Assembly: GCA_947589425.1 (NCBI GenBank)
Contig: CANQAV010000016.1
Coordinates: 1-36,644 of the forward strand
From: Candidatus Gastranaerophilales bacterium
Lineage (GTDB): Bacteria; Cyanobacteriota; Vampirovibrionia; Gastranaerophilales; Gastranaerophilaceae
Direction: 5' to 3'
DNA length: 36,644 nucleotides
This document shows, in pieces, positions 1 to 7,805 of this stretch. Numbering within the stretch: the first letter of the stretch is position 1; each line of letters opens with the position of its first letter. A program made the translations under genes and the position numbers. Below the pieces are notes generated by a model. The model did no database searches and was not told the origin of the DNA. It saw only the letters and a program-made list of their open reading frames with translations.

Positions 1-260
1 TCTAAAACAAAAATAGTATTGCCAATCAGTACAATATTGTCAATTCTTCCACCAACGCGAGGAATTGTGTATTCAAATATGATGCTACCATCAGGAAATT
101 TATTTAATACGTTTTTTAAAAGTCTAATTTGTTCAATCCAGGCATCTTTTTGCTTGCAAACTGAATCATACTCGTCATTTTTTGCGATGATACCAAATAT
201 TTCATCATCACTTTGATTTAAAAAATTTTTAATACTATTACTATAAAACGCACTGCACAT
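1..260 (-). CDS. DUF2075-type helicase/nuclease protein, N-terminus only
   Basis: The gene runs off the left edge, and only the first ~86 codons are present. The reading frame starts at the ATG whose complement is 258-260, with AAAGGA about 10 bases upstream as ribosome binding site. The visible protein begins MCSAFYSNSIKNFLNQ and contains DAWIEQIRLLKNVL and then FEYTIPRVGGRIDNIVLIGN. This matches the N-terminal region of DUF2075 proteins, where a PD-(D/E)xK-like fold (typically ..IPRMGKRVD..VIFVLEFK) precedes a superfamily 1 helicase/ATPase domain. Such proteins are common in defence islands, but their function is poorly defined. The conserved ExK is just outside the window, so whether the nuclease is intact cannot be judged. 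The family call rests on remembered similarity of the N-terminus. Confidence 0.7.
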   Translation of the reverse strand, partial: MCSAFYSNSIKNFLNQSDDEIFGIIAKNDEYDSVCKQKDAWIEQIRLLKNVLNKFPDGSIIFEYTIPRVGGRIDNIVLIGNTIFVL

Positions 261-286
261 CTTTTTCACATCCTTTATGCATATTG

Positions 287-365
287 TAGCACAAACACCA
301 TAAATCCAACTCGGAAGCATTGGAACACTACTTCCGAGTATTGTGTCTGTTTTGTATCAATTAAA
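287..365. repeat. repeat A, left copy (about 79 bp)
   Basis: This segment is repeated in direct orientation at 8764-8843 with only a short stretch of substitutions and a 1-base indel near its middle. Inside it, 309-317 (ACTCGGAAG) and 331-339 (CTTCCGAGT) form a perfect 9-bp inverted repeat with a 13-base loop. The second arm is degenerate in the right copy. It lies between the DUF2075 start and the HXXEE stop codon. It has no T tract typical of a terminator. Confidence 0.9.
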
Positions 366-379
366 TTATTATTAGTACA

Positions 380-991
380 TTAAATATTTTTTATCTGTCC
401 CAACTCTTTTTTCATTTTAGGAACTAAATAGCAAAAGCCGTATACCATCATGGAAGCTTGAGCTAATATACCGATGATTATGCTTAATATGTTGATTTTT
501 GCTGAAACTAAATTGTTTGAGATAAAATACCAAACCGTATAAATTCCAATCGGTATATTAAAAAGCACACTTACAACGAGCCCCGGGTTATATTTTCTGT
601 TGAATTTTAAAAACATTACAACATGAGCTAACGCATTCAAACAAGAAAAATAAGCACACCATAAACCCCATTTTAAACCGAAATAATGCGCAAGTACAGC
701 AGATAAGGGCATTAGAAAATATATAAGAGGAATATTTATCCAAAAAGACCCTGCTTTAGTTAGGGGATAATCCCCACTAACAGATTTCATCATATTATGG
801 TTAAAGTATTTTAAAAATCCGCCCGGCAGAATATATTCTTCAAACTCATGAAACCAATACACAACGGTTTGCAGCCATATAAGATAAAGAGGATAATTAT
901 AATCTTTTACATACAGAAAGATAAAAATAAAACCATATAAAGCCAAAAACGGCGTTGCTTTCATCCAATTATCATACAACCATTTCAACAT
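380..991 (-). CDS. HXXEE domain-containing membrane protein
   Basis: A 203-residue, strongly hydrophobic protein with about five to six predicted membrane segments. The motif WFHEFEEY, near residue 47, is the H-x-x-E-E signature that names the HXXEE family. A second conserved-looking histidine follows in LNALAHVVMF, with NPGLV after it. The family is predicted to be a membrane-bound, possibly metal-dependent enzyme of unknown activity. No Shine-Dalgarno sequence is visible upstream of the ATG (989-991). The gene sits between repeats A and B in the left copy, while the same two repeats directly adjoin one another at 8764-9194. It therefore looks like cargo inserted into, or lost from, that site. 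Confidence 0.75.
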   Translation of the reverse strand: MLKWLYDNWMKATPFLALYGFIFIFLYVKDYNYPLYLIWLQTVVYWFHEFEEYILPGGFLKYFNHNMMKSVSGDYPLTKAGSFWINIPLIYFLMPLSAVLAHYFGLKWGLWCAYFSCLNALAHVVMFLKFNRKYNPGLVVSVLFNIPIGIYTVWYFISNNLVSAKINILSIIIGILAQASMMVYGFCYLVPKMKKELGQIKNI

Positions 992-1054
992 AATAAAAAT
1001 ATAATAATCATAAATAAAAAAGTCAAGATTGTTAAAATTTTGAAATTTGTTGTT

Positions 1055-1342
1055 ATTTTTCCGAAACTTAGTGTTAATTTTTTGCTAATTTTCAAATTGG
1101 ACATTTCCGAAATACGCAAACTAAACGTACAATTCAAACACACAGCCGAAATGCAGGTGGGAAAATAATTTTGAGCCAACTTTCCGTAATACGCAAACTA
1201 AACGTTTCACCAACAAAAGTCCGAAAAGACCGTTTTCCTGAACGGGTAGTTTGATTATTTCCGACAGCTAAAACCCAAACAGGAAGCCAACTTTCCGAAA
1301 AAAGCAAACTATCCGTAAAAAGCAAACTACTCAATTAACTAC
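1055..1342. repeat. repeat B, left copy (288 bp direct repeat)
   Basis: This segment aligns without gaps to 8886-9173 with about four mismatches: two adjacent near 1254, one near 1270 and one near 1304. It has no credible coding capacity. It contains several copies of a motif close to TTCCGWAATACGCAAACTA at about 1105, 1182, 1293 and 1312, plus an inverted copy at 1247-1264. It also holds a CCGTT/AACGG hairpin near 1230-1245. The next tRNA-like sequence on the minus strand begins 68 bases further on. Confidence 0.95.
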
Positions 1343-1410
1343 AGCCTGTATGCGTAAGCTGATTGTAAAGAAACACATGGTTTGATTATTTGGATCACTT
1401 AGTTTGAGTA

Positions 1411-1472
1411 TGGTGGGGCGGAAGGATTCGAACCGCACATATTCTATTTATTGATACGACTGATTTTCAGCC
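1411..1472 (-). pseudogene. truncated tRNA 3' portion (class II tRNA-like)
   Basis: Read on the minus strand, the segment ends in GGTTCGAATCCTTCCG followed by CCCCACCA. That is a typical T loop (TTCGAAT) with a CCA-like end. Upstream, CGTAT and ATATG can pair as the extra arm of a Ser/Leu/Tyr tRNA, and CTGA/TCAG could be a remnant anticodon stem. The 5' half is missing: no matching acceptor strand or D arm exists upstream. The T stem is also mispaired, with only two clean pairs. It looks like the leftover of a tRNA used as an integration site rather than a working gene. The parent tRNA identity is uncertain. Confidence 0.55.
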
Positions 1473-1705
1473 TTTGCACATTAATATTAACTCTTTTTTA
1501 ATCAGATTTCAAGTGGTTTTGCTTGTCCGAAACGGGACAAATTATGATATGCAGACAGTATCTGATTTTAAGGGCAAAAATTCAACAAATTGTACCGCCA
1601 AAACCCTTAATTCTTCGTCCCGTTTTATAACTTTTCATTTACTATTATTTTAATAAAAAAATTCATTATGTTATTATTAAACAGATAGACTATAATACTA
1701 TTTAT
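1473..1705. other. intergenic stretch, mostly unassigned
   Basis: Between the tRNA-like fragment and the large NTPase gene I see no convincing gene. A short perfect inverted repeat, TTGTCC/GGACAA, lies around 1524-1541. A short minus-strand open stretch (KRDEELRVLAVQFVEFLPLK) could be the tail of a lost gene, but it has no family signature. Confidence 0.4.
1691..1696 (+). promoter_or_regulatory. -10 box TATAAT for the STAND NTPase gene
   Basis: A perfect TATAAT ends nine bases before the ATG at 1706. Transcription would start about 3 bases before the start codon, giving an almost leaderless mRNA. No Shine-Dalgarno sequence is present. No clear -35 element is visible. Confidence 0.5.
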
Positions 1706-4700
1706 ATGAGCAAAATTAATATTATACAGCAAAAGATAAAAGAACTAAGTGGCGGAGAGTTCCAAAAACTTTGTGACAGATATCTATATAAAAAATATAA
1801 TTTTTCGAATATATGTCCACTTGGTTCTGAAGATGGAACAAACAAACCGACAAAAGGCATTCCTGATTCATACGTTGTAATGCCCAATGGTAAATATATT
1901 TTAATTATGTATGGTTCTGTGAAAAGCAATTCATATAAAAAATTGGAACAAGATATTAAATCTTGTCTTGATTCAAAAAAATTAAAATTGGAAAAAGATA
2001 AAATAGAAAAAATTATTTGTGTATATTCATCTACAAATATAAACCCTAAACAACAAGAATTATTAAAAACCATAACCGAAGGAATTCCGCTGGAAATAAT
2101 AGATTTAGGAACAATGTCTTATGATTTACTGGAACATTATCCTTCAATTTGTTATCAAGAATTAAACATACCCATAGATAGCCATCAGATATTTTCAATA
2201 GATGATTTTGTTGAAATATATAATAAAAAATCTTCATCATCGCCATTAGATACAGCATTTATGTTTAGAGAAAAAGAATTATCCGAGCTTAAAGAATCTA
2301 TGTCTAAAACTTATGCAACAGTTGTATTAGGGGCGTCGGGGATTGGAAAAACAAGATTAGTTCTTGAAACCTGTAAATTATTTAATGGGCAAGAATATAA
2401 AGTTTTTTGCATTAAATCTAACGGAGCTTCTATACAATCCGATCTAAATATGTATTTTAATGAATCCGGGAACTATCTTTTATTTTTAGATGATATTAAT
2501 GAAATAAAAGAAATTGAATACATTTTGAGTTTTATTCATACACGGAACGAAGATATAAAAATAAAAATAGTGGCAACTGTTCGTGATTATGCAAAAGAAA
2601 GAATTTTAATCGCATTATCCAAATATAGCGAACCTTCGATAATTTCATTAAAAAAATTTTCTGATGAACAAATTAAAGAATTTTTACAAAAAAATTATAA
2701 TATCAAAAGCACAAAATGTATCGAACAAATTAATAAAATATCCCAAGGTAATATTCGTTTAGCAGTTATGTCCGCGCAAAAGGCTATCAATGAAGGATAT
2801 AAAGCTATAGTAGACGTAAATCAATTATTCAAGTATTATTACTGTAGTATTTTAAATGATTTAAAAGCAGATAGGGATATTTATTGTATTTTATTTATTA
2901 TTGGTTTTTTAGGAGCAACTAATTATAAATTAAACGAAATTACAAAATTATTATTAAATTATTTTAATATTGATGAAAAAAAATTTATCGAAATATGCAA
3001 TCATTTATATACATTAGAAATTATTGATAAATATGAAGATCAAGTATTAAAAATAAGTGATCAAAATTTTAGAGATTTTATATTATATTATGTACTTATA
3101 GAACAAAAATATATATCTGTAAAAGATTTATTATTATTAACCTTGCCGAAACACGTCTCACAAGTAGTAAATGTTTTAAATACAATTTTATCAATATTTT
3201 TTAATAAAGAAACTATAGATTATATAACCACTGAAGTAAACAAAGTTTGGGAAAATAGTGATAAAAATACTGAATATTATTTTGTTAAATATTTTTCTGC
3301 ATTAAATCTTGATAAGACACTTTTATATATACAAAATATAATTAAAAATATAAAATCTGTTCCATATGATATTAAAGATTATAATATTTCTGAAAATTCA
3401 AATAATAGAACAATAACATTTTTTCCTATAGAAGTTTTGTCAAAATTTAAAAGAACTAAATATAGTGCTGATGCTATTGAATTATTATTAGATATTATGA
3501 ATAAAAGTCCAGAATATATCCATGACGTATATATAACATTATCAGAGGCATTTTTGTATGATGATGATTCATATAACGATGACTATAATAGCGAATATTT
3601 ATTAATTGATAAAATTTGGCAGTTATCGAAACAAGGTTCCAAATTAAATGAAACACTTTTATTAATATCAATATTTAAAAATTTATTGCAAATAGAATAT
3701 GATACTACAAAAAGTGCTTCAAAAGGAAGAAGTATTATTATACGGCAAATGTGCATCGCACCGACTGAAAATGCATTTAAAATAAGGAAATATATATGGG
3801 AAATTTCATACAAGCTTTATAAAACAAAAATATACAAATCATATATAGAAAAACTTATATCTAATTATTTTGTAAGCGGTCCTCGTAATAAATACAGAAC
3901 AAAATTCATACAATATGATATGTCTTGTTTTTCAAAATTGTTTTTATCAAAAAGGAAAATAATCGATTTCAATATGGCAGTAATCCTATATAATCTTGTT
4001 AAAATATATGACTATATGGATGTAAAACCAAACGAAGCTTTGTTAAGATATAAAGAAAATAAAGAGTTCATGTTTTTGGTTAATTTGTTAAAAAGACACA
4101 AACAAAATGAAAAACCTCAGATTACTGAACAAAAACGTAAAAATAGATTATCAAAACAAATAAATCAATATAATAAACAAGATTGGATTGATTTTTTTAA
4201 TGCATTTAAAAAGTACGAAAAATGTTCATTTTTATCATCAGAATCAATATATGACGGTTTTATGGATATATTTGAGCAATTAGAAAAAAATCTGACACAA
4301 TTTTTAATTGTAATGAATTTGTATTTTAAAAAGAGAATACGAACTGTTTATTATCCAAATAAAATTATCAGAAATTTGTTTAAATTTTATGGAGTAAAAG
4401 AAACAAAAAGCCTTATTAAACAATGCAGAAAAGATGAAAAAGACCTTTGGTTAAAATCGTTTTATGAAGAATACCCGCAAGATCAAATCAATAAATCAAT
4501 CTGCAAGAAATTAATTAAATTTATGGATAATACCCTTCAAAGCAATAAACCTCAAATTATTCCGGTATTTTCAATTGAAAAATATAGAAAGTGTGACACG
4601 AATATCATCAGAACAACAAGTCAAATGATTTGTAAAAACATGTACGATAATAACAGTATAGTTATAGAATTTTTAAAAAATTATTTTTTTGAAGAAGATG

Positions 4701-5419
4701 CTAAAAAATTAGTAAATATTTATAGTGAAAATATTACAATATTGGAAGAATTATACTTACTTTATATAAAAATAAATGGGGATCATTCAGGTTGTTTGTT
4801 TGTTGAAATTTTTAAGAAAGATGCAGATTTTTGGAATAAATTTACGCAAAAAATTGGGGAAGACAAATATAAAGACTTGTATTACCATGGGATTTTTGAA
4901 CATATTTGGGAAAATGAAAAATTTGCTGATTATATAGATATTGCTATAGATAATATGATATTGAAAAGGGATTATATAATACATTCTGAATTTTTACTCG
5001 AAAAAATTTTCCCAAAACCAAACGGAAATGAAGATTGTATATCAAAACGCCAACAAAAATATATTTCTGATTTCATCAAAAAAAATGCTTATAATATTGA
5101 AAAACTTAAGGTTATTTTTAATGTAATAGTATATAGATATGAAGCTTTGAAGAATGAATACATTCTTGAATTATTGCAAATAAATAATAATGTTGACGTT
5201 TTTAAATCAATTCCCATAGAAAAAATGTCATATTCATTTAGTGGTAGTTTAGTTCCTTTAATTGAAGAACGAATTAAGTCTTTAGAAAATATAAAATTTT
5301 TGCTAAAGGGTACAAAATACATTGAACACAGATGTTATTTAGATAGATTAATTGACATTAAAAAAGAAAAAATGAAACAGGAAAAAATAAGAGATTATGT
5401 GGAAGAAATTTATAATTAA
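1706..5419 (+). CDS. STAND-type NTPase with N-terminal restriction-endonuclease-like domain (Avs-like)
   Basis: A 1237-residue protein. Residues ~1-100 resemble a PD-(D/E)xK nuclease: GGEFQKLCDRYL is followed by KGIPDSYVVMPNGKYILIMYG. Residues ~185-300 are a P-loop NTPase, with Walker A GASGIGKT at 209-216, Walker B YLLFLDD at 257-263 and a VATVRD sensor-like segment near 289-294. The remaining ~900 residues are helical, with no enzyme motif, and fit a repeat-type sensor array. This order (effector, STAND NTPase, long repeat sensor) is that of antiviral STAND (Avs) proteins, which recognise phage proteins and then activate the effector. Oddly, the position that normally carries the catalytic acidic residue (as in VFVEYTT) reads LIMYGS, so the nuclease may be inactive. 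It stands alone, flanked by other defence-like genes. The STAND call is firm; the Avs role is inferred. Confidence 0.75.
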   Translation: MSKINIIQQKIKELSGGEFQKLCDRYLYKKYNFSNICPLGSEDGTNKPTKGIPDSYVVMPNGKYILIMYGSVKSNSYKKLEQDIKSCLDSKKLKLEKDKIEKIICVYSSTNINPKQQELLKTITEGIPLEIIDLGTMSYDLLEHYPSICYQELNIPIDSHQIFSIDDFVEIYNKKSSSSPLDTAFMFREKELSELKESMSKTYATVVLGASGIGKTRLVLETCKLFNGQEYKVFCIKSNGASIQSDLNMYFNESGNYLLFLDDINEIKEIEYILSFIHTRNEDIKIKIVATVRDYAKERILIALSKYSEPSIISLKKFSDEQIKEFLQKNYNIKSTKCIEQINKISQGNIRLAVMSAQKAINEGYKAIVDVNQLFKYYYCSILNDLKADRDIYCILFIIGFLGATNYKLNEITKLLLNYFNIDEKKFIEICNHLYTLEIIDKYEDQVLKISDQNFRDFILYYVLIEQKYISVKDLLLLTLPKHVSQVVNVLNTILSIFFNKETIDYITTEVNKVWENSDKNTEYYFVKYFSALNLDKTLLYIQNIIKNIKSVPYDIKDYNISENSNNRTITFFPIEVLSKFKRTKYSADAIELLLDIMNKSPEYIHDVYITLSEAFLYDDDSYNDDYNSEYLLIDKIWQLSKQGSKLNETLLLISIFKNLLQIEYDTTKSASKGRSIIIRQMCIAPTENAFKIRKYIWEISYKLYKTKIYKSYIEKLISNYFVSGPRNKYRTKFIQYDMSCFSKLFLSKRKIIDFNMAVILYNLVKIYDYMDVKPNEALLRYKENKEFMFLVNLLKRHKQNEKPQITEQKRKNRLSKQINQYNKQDWIDFFNAFKKYEKCSFLSSESIYDGFMDIFEQLEKNLTQFLIVMNLYFKKRIRTVYYPNKIIRNLFKFYGVKETKSLIKQCRKDEKDLWLKSFYEEYPQDQINKSICKKLIKFMDNTLQSNKPQIIPVFSIEKYRKCDTNIIRTTSQMICKNMYDNNSIVIEFLKNYFFEEDAKKLVNIYSENITILEELYLLYIKINGDHSGCLFVEIFKKDADFWNKFTQKIGEDKYKDLYYHGIFEHIWENEKFADYIDIAIDNMILKRDYIIHSEFLLEKIFPKPNGNEDCISKRQQKYISDFIKKNAYNIEKLKVIFNVIVYRYEALKNEYILELLQINNNVDVFKSIPIEKMSYSFSGSLVPLIEERIKSLENIKFLLKGTKYIEHRCYLDRLIDIKKEKMKQEKIRDYVEEIYN

Positions 5420-5477
5420 AATAACTTATAAAATTAATAAAATAGTTTTCGCTAAATAATATACATGCTTATTTATA

Positions 5478-5656
5478 CTATACTTCTCTAATTTGTTTAT
5501 CCGTCCCGCTGAGCCAACCTTGTGGGGTACATCAACATACTGATCTATTTCACAATCTAAACCCTCTTTTCTTAAATTATTTGATAAATCCAAAATATTT
5601 TTAATATGTTTTTTATTATCCCAACTATAACTTATAAAAATGTTCTTAGTTGGATT
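5478..5656 (-). pseudogene. remnant of a SEFIR/TIR-domain gene, frameshifted and truncated
   Basis: On the minus strand from 5656, one frame reads NPTKNIFISYSWDNKKH and later LRKEGLDCEIDQYVDVP. That is the opening of a SEFIR (TIR-like) domain: FISYSWD, a helix, then the DGIDC.IDQY strand. At the following CCCC tract the match moves to the +1 frame as PQGWLSGTDKQIREV, which is the next SEFIR segment (PPQGWP.WM..QI). It then meets a stop. There is no ATG in front: an in-frame TAA precedes the N codon where a start would be expected. The original protein probably had a C-terminal partner domain that is gone. SEFIR and TIR domains act as NAD-consuming effectors in antiphage systems. The call rests on reading the frames by eye. 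Confidence 0.65.
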
Positions 5657-5742
5657 TTAAATGCAATCACCTAAAATGTTGCCGCCTTTATTCTGTTAAT
5701 TTAATATTTGTGTTATGCTAATAATATTGAGGTTTATTTATT

Positions 5743-6804
5743 ATGTTTGAGTTTATAATAGTTTGTCTTGTGCTCTATGCACTATTTGAAGGATTTATAT
5801 TAGACCCTATATGTAAAGCAAAAAGCGAAAGATTTAAAAATACTATTGAAAACTTTACAATCAATTTTATACAACCATTAATAAAAAAAGATGAAAAATA
5901 CCAAATATTTGAACCTGTTTCTTTTGAAACCGTTAAAATATATACAAAGCTTTTAAAAGATGAATTTAATACATCTTATATAAGTGATTTTTGTTGCGAC
6001 TATACTCAAAATTTTTCACAGAATGACTCAAAATTCCAAATACTTCAACATAATTTGGATTTATCCGAACAAAAATACCAAAAAACTTATGATAGAAAAT
6101 GGACTGTTTATCATTCAAGAGATTTTTTAAATGAATTATTATTTAAGGCTTTATACGAAAAATTTGTTAAACAATTTGCAATTGATAATCCCGATTGTGA
6201 AAATGATTGGTATTCTATAAGGGAATGCTATTTTAATACTTTTGAATGCAATACTTCATATTTGATTTATATTTCTGAATATTTTAAACATGCACATATT
6301 GATAATCTTAACTTCAAAAATAATATTGAAATTTTAATATACGAATATCAAAAATACATTAATGAAATTGATACACACTTGAAAGCAAATGAATATAAAA
6401 AATTAATAATTAATGATGAAATATTAGAAACTTCAAAAGATATAAATATGATTGATTCTATGTCAGGTATAGAATTTGAAGAATTTTTAAAAGATTTATT
6501 TCAAGAAAAAGGATATAAGGTTTCATTAACACAAAATACTGGCGACCAAGGTGCAGATTTAATATTGGATAATATTAATGAAAAAATTATAGTTCAAGCA
6601 AAAAGATATAGCACAAAAGTATCTAATAAAGCTATTCAAGAGGCTGCGGCAGCTATAAAATATTATAATGCCAATAGAGCTATTGTAATCACTAATAATT
6701 ATTTTACAAACTCAGCAATCGCTCTTGCTGCAGCAAACAAAATTGAACTTTGGGATAGAGATGTACTTATAAAGCATATAAAATATAAACATTTTAAACT
6801 TTAG
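5743..6804 (+). CDS. membrane-anchored Mrr-type restriction endonuclease
   Basis: A 353-residue protein. Residues ~3-21 (FEFIIVCLVLYALFEGFIL) form one N-terminal membrane helix. Residues ~30-230 are a helical, charged region that I do not recognise. Residues ~238-346 are an Mrr_cat-like PD-(D/E)xK domain: MSGIEFEEFLKDLF, then GDQGADLIL (D272), then IIVQAKRY (Q285, K287), followed by AIQEAAAAIKYYNA and a C-terminal WDRD. All catalytic positions of the D..QxK pattern are present, so it should be active. TTGAGG lies about 13 bases before the ATG. It ends overlapping the convergent HNH gene by 4 bases. Mrr-type proteins cut modified or foreign DNA. The membrane anchor suggests action at the cell envelope, for example on incoming DNA, but this is inference. 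Confidence 0.8.
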   Translation: MFEFIIVCLVLYALFEGFILDPICKAKSERFKNTIENFTINFIQPLIKKDEKYQIFEPVSFETVKIYTKLLKDEFNTSYISDFCCDYTQNFSQNDSKFQILQHNLDLSEQKYQKTYDRKWTVYHSRDFLNELLFKALYEKFVKQFAIDNPDCENDWYSIRECYFNTFECNTSYLIYISEYFKHAHIDNLNFKNNIEILIYEYQKYINEIDTHLKANEYKKLIINDEILETSKDINMIDSMSGIEFEEFLKDLFQEKGYKVSLTQNTGDQGADLILDNINEKIIVQAKRYSTKVSNKAIQEAAAAIKYYNANRAIVITNNYFTNSAIALAAANKIELWDRDVLIKHIKYKHFKL

Positions 6805-7718
6805 TTTGTAGGTTTGATATGCTTATTAAGCATTTGTTCTATATTAAAATCAGGAATATATTTTTTTATAAATTTAATAATAACATCTTCCTGAGTTGTT
6901 TTAATCAATCTTCTTTTACTACAAATTGAAAGTTCTTTTAATAAAACATCACCTTTGCTTTTGAAATTAGAAAATGCTTTCGGATTATCCGAAATCATAC
7001 AAGTGGCAGATAAAAATTTGTTACCAAATAAACATATACCAAGTGTAACAGCATTTTTATAATAACTGCTCCAAATTACATGATAATTTTTAAATGCCTG
7101 AAAGTCAGATAATATTATATGAATAAAAGGGTCTGGATTTTTATATTCTGAAAGTATTCTTGTTCTTATATTTGTATTATTAATAATATCTTCAATTTTT
7201 TCAGAATTCATAATAGTTCTCAGGTCTCTATGAAAACCATATTTAACAAAAGTATCTCCATATAAATAATATCCAAGACCAAGAAATAATTTAGCAAAAA
7301 AACGCTCATAAACATCTAAATTTATTGTAAAGTTAACAGAAAAAGATTTTACTTTATATTCTTCTAATGTTTTTTCCCAGCTTGGAGTATTTTTTTCATA
7401 TTTTTTATGAAAAAGAAATTTATTATTTACAATAGACACATCTACATTTTCGTTAGTATCTTTAATTATAGAATTTTTAAAAATCGGTGTAATTTTTTTT
7501 GAATGACCTTTAAAATTATAATCTTTTGCAATTAGTTTTACAAAAGATTCTTCTAAAAAAGGAGCATCAACAGTTGAACCCAAGTGAGAATTTAAATTTT
7601 TTGCAACCAAAATAGATAAATCTAAATGTCCACCTAATTTTTTGGGTAGAATATGTTCTTTATTTAACAAATTTTCATCAATATAGTCATCAGAATATAT
7701 ACAGTATTTTTTCATCAT
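6801..7718 (-). CDS. HNH-like endonuclease domain protein with degenerate zinc knuckle
   Basis: A 305-residue protein. Residues ~5-55 resemble HNH_5-type nucleases: CIYSDD, then KEHILPKKLGGHLDL (the usual EH..P..LGG) and NLNSHLGSTVDAPF (usually CN...G..VD). The cysteine pairs that normally bind structural zinc are lost, with only the first cysteine of CIYS remaining and the second pair replaced by asparagine. The catalytic-type histidine in EHILP is kept. The remaining ~250 residues are unassigned. The gene is convergent with the Mrr-type gene, with stop codons overlapping by 4 bases. It is divergent from the GIY-YIG gene, sharing an ~87-bp promoter region. Family-level confidence is moderate and the function is unknown. 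Confidence 0.6.
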   Translation of the reverse strand: MMKKYCIYSDDYIDENLLNKEHILPKKLGGHLDLSILVAKNLNSHLGSTVDAPFLEESFVKLIAKDYNFKGHSKKITPIFKNSIIKDTNENVDVSIVNNKFLFHKKYEKNTPSWEKTLEEYKVKSFSVNFTINLDVYERFFAKLFLGLGYYLYGDTFVKYGFHRDLRTIMNSEKIEDIINNTNIRTRILSEYKNPDPFIHIILSDFQAFKNYHVIWSSYYKNAVTLGICLFGNKFLSATCMISDNPKAFSNFKSKGDVLLKELSICSKRRLIKTTQEDVIIKFIKKYIPDFNIEQMLNKHIKPTN

Positions 7719-7805
7719 AATTTCTTTCTATATATTTCAATTATAGAATAAACTAAAAGTATAAAATTTATTGACATAATATTACCATTTCAATATTATT
7801 ACATA

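Noticed and set aside
309-339. Hairpin in repeat A as an intrinsic terminator or an integron attC site
   Set aside because: No T run follows on either strand and the arm is not kept in the second copy. The RYYYAAC/GTTRRRY ends of attC are absent, and no integron integrase is visible.
985-1334. Two short minus-strand reading frames across repeat B
   Set aside because: They are translations of the non-coding repeat, with no family signature. The same frames are disrupted differently in the right copy.
1055-1342. Repeat B as a CRISPR array
   Set aside because: The internal motif copies are unevenly spaced, partly inverted and variable, with no spacer pattern and no cas genes.
1411-1440. Plus-strand GGGGCGGAAGGATTCGAACC resembling the 5' end of tmRNA
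   Set aside because: No proteolysis-tag reading frame or matching 3' end follows. The sequence is better explained as the reverse complement of a tRNA T arm.
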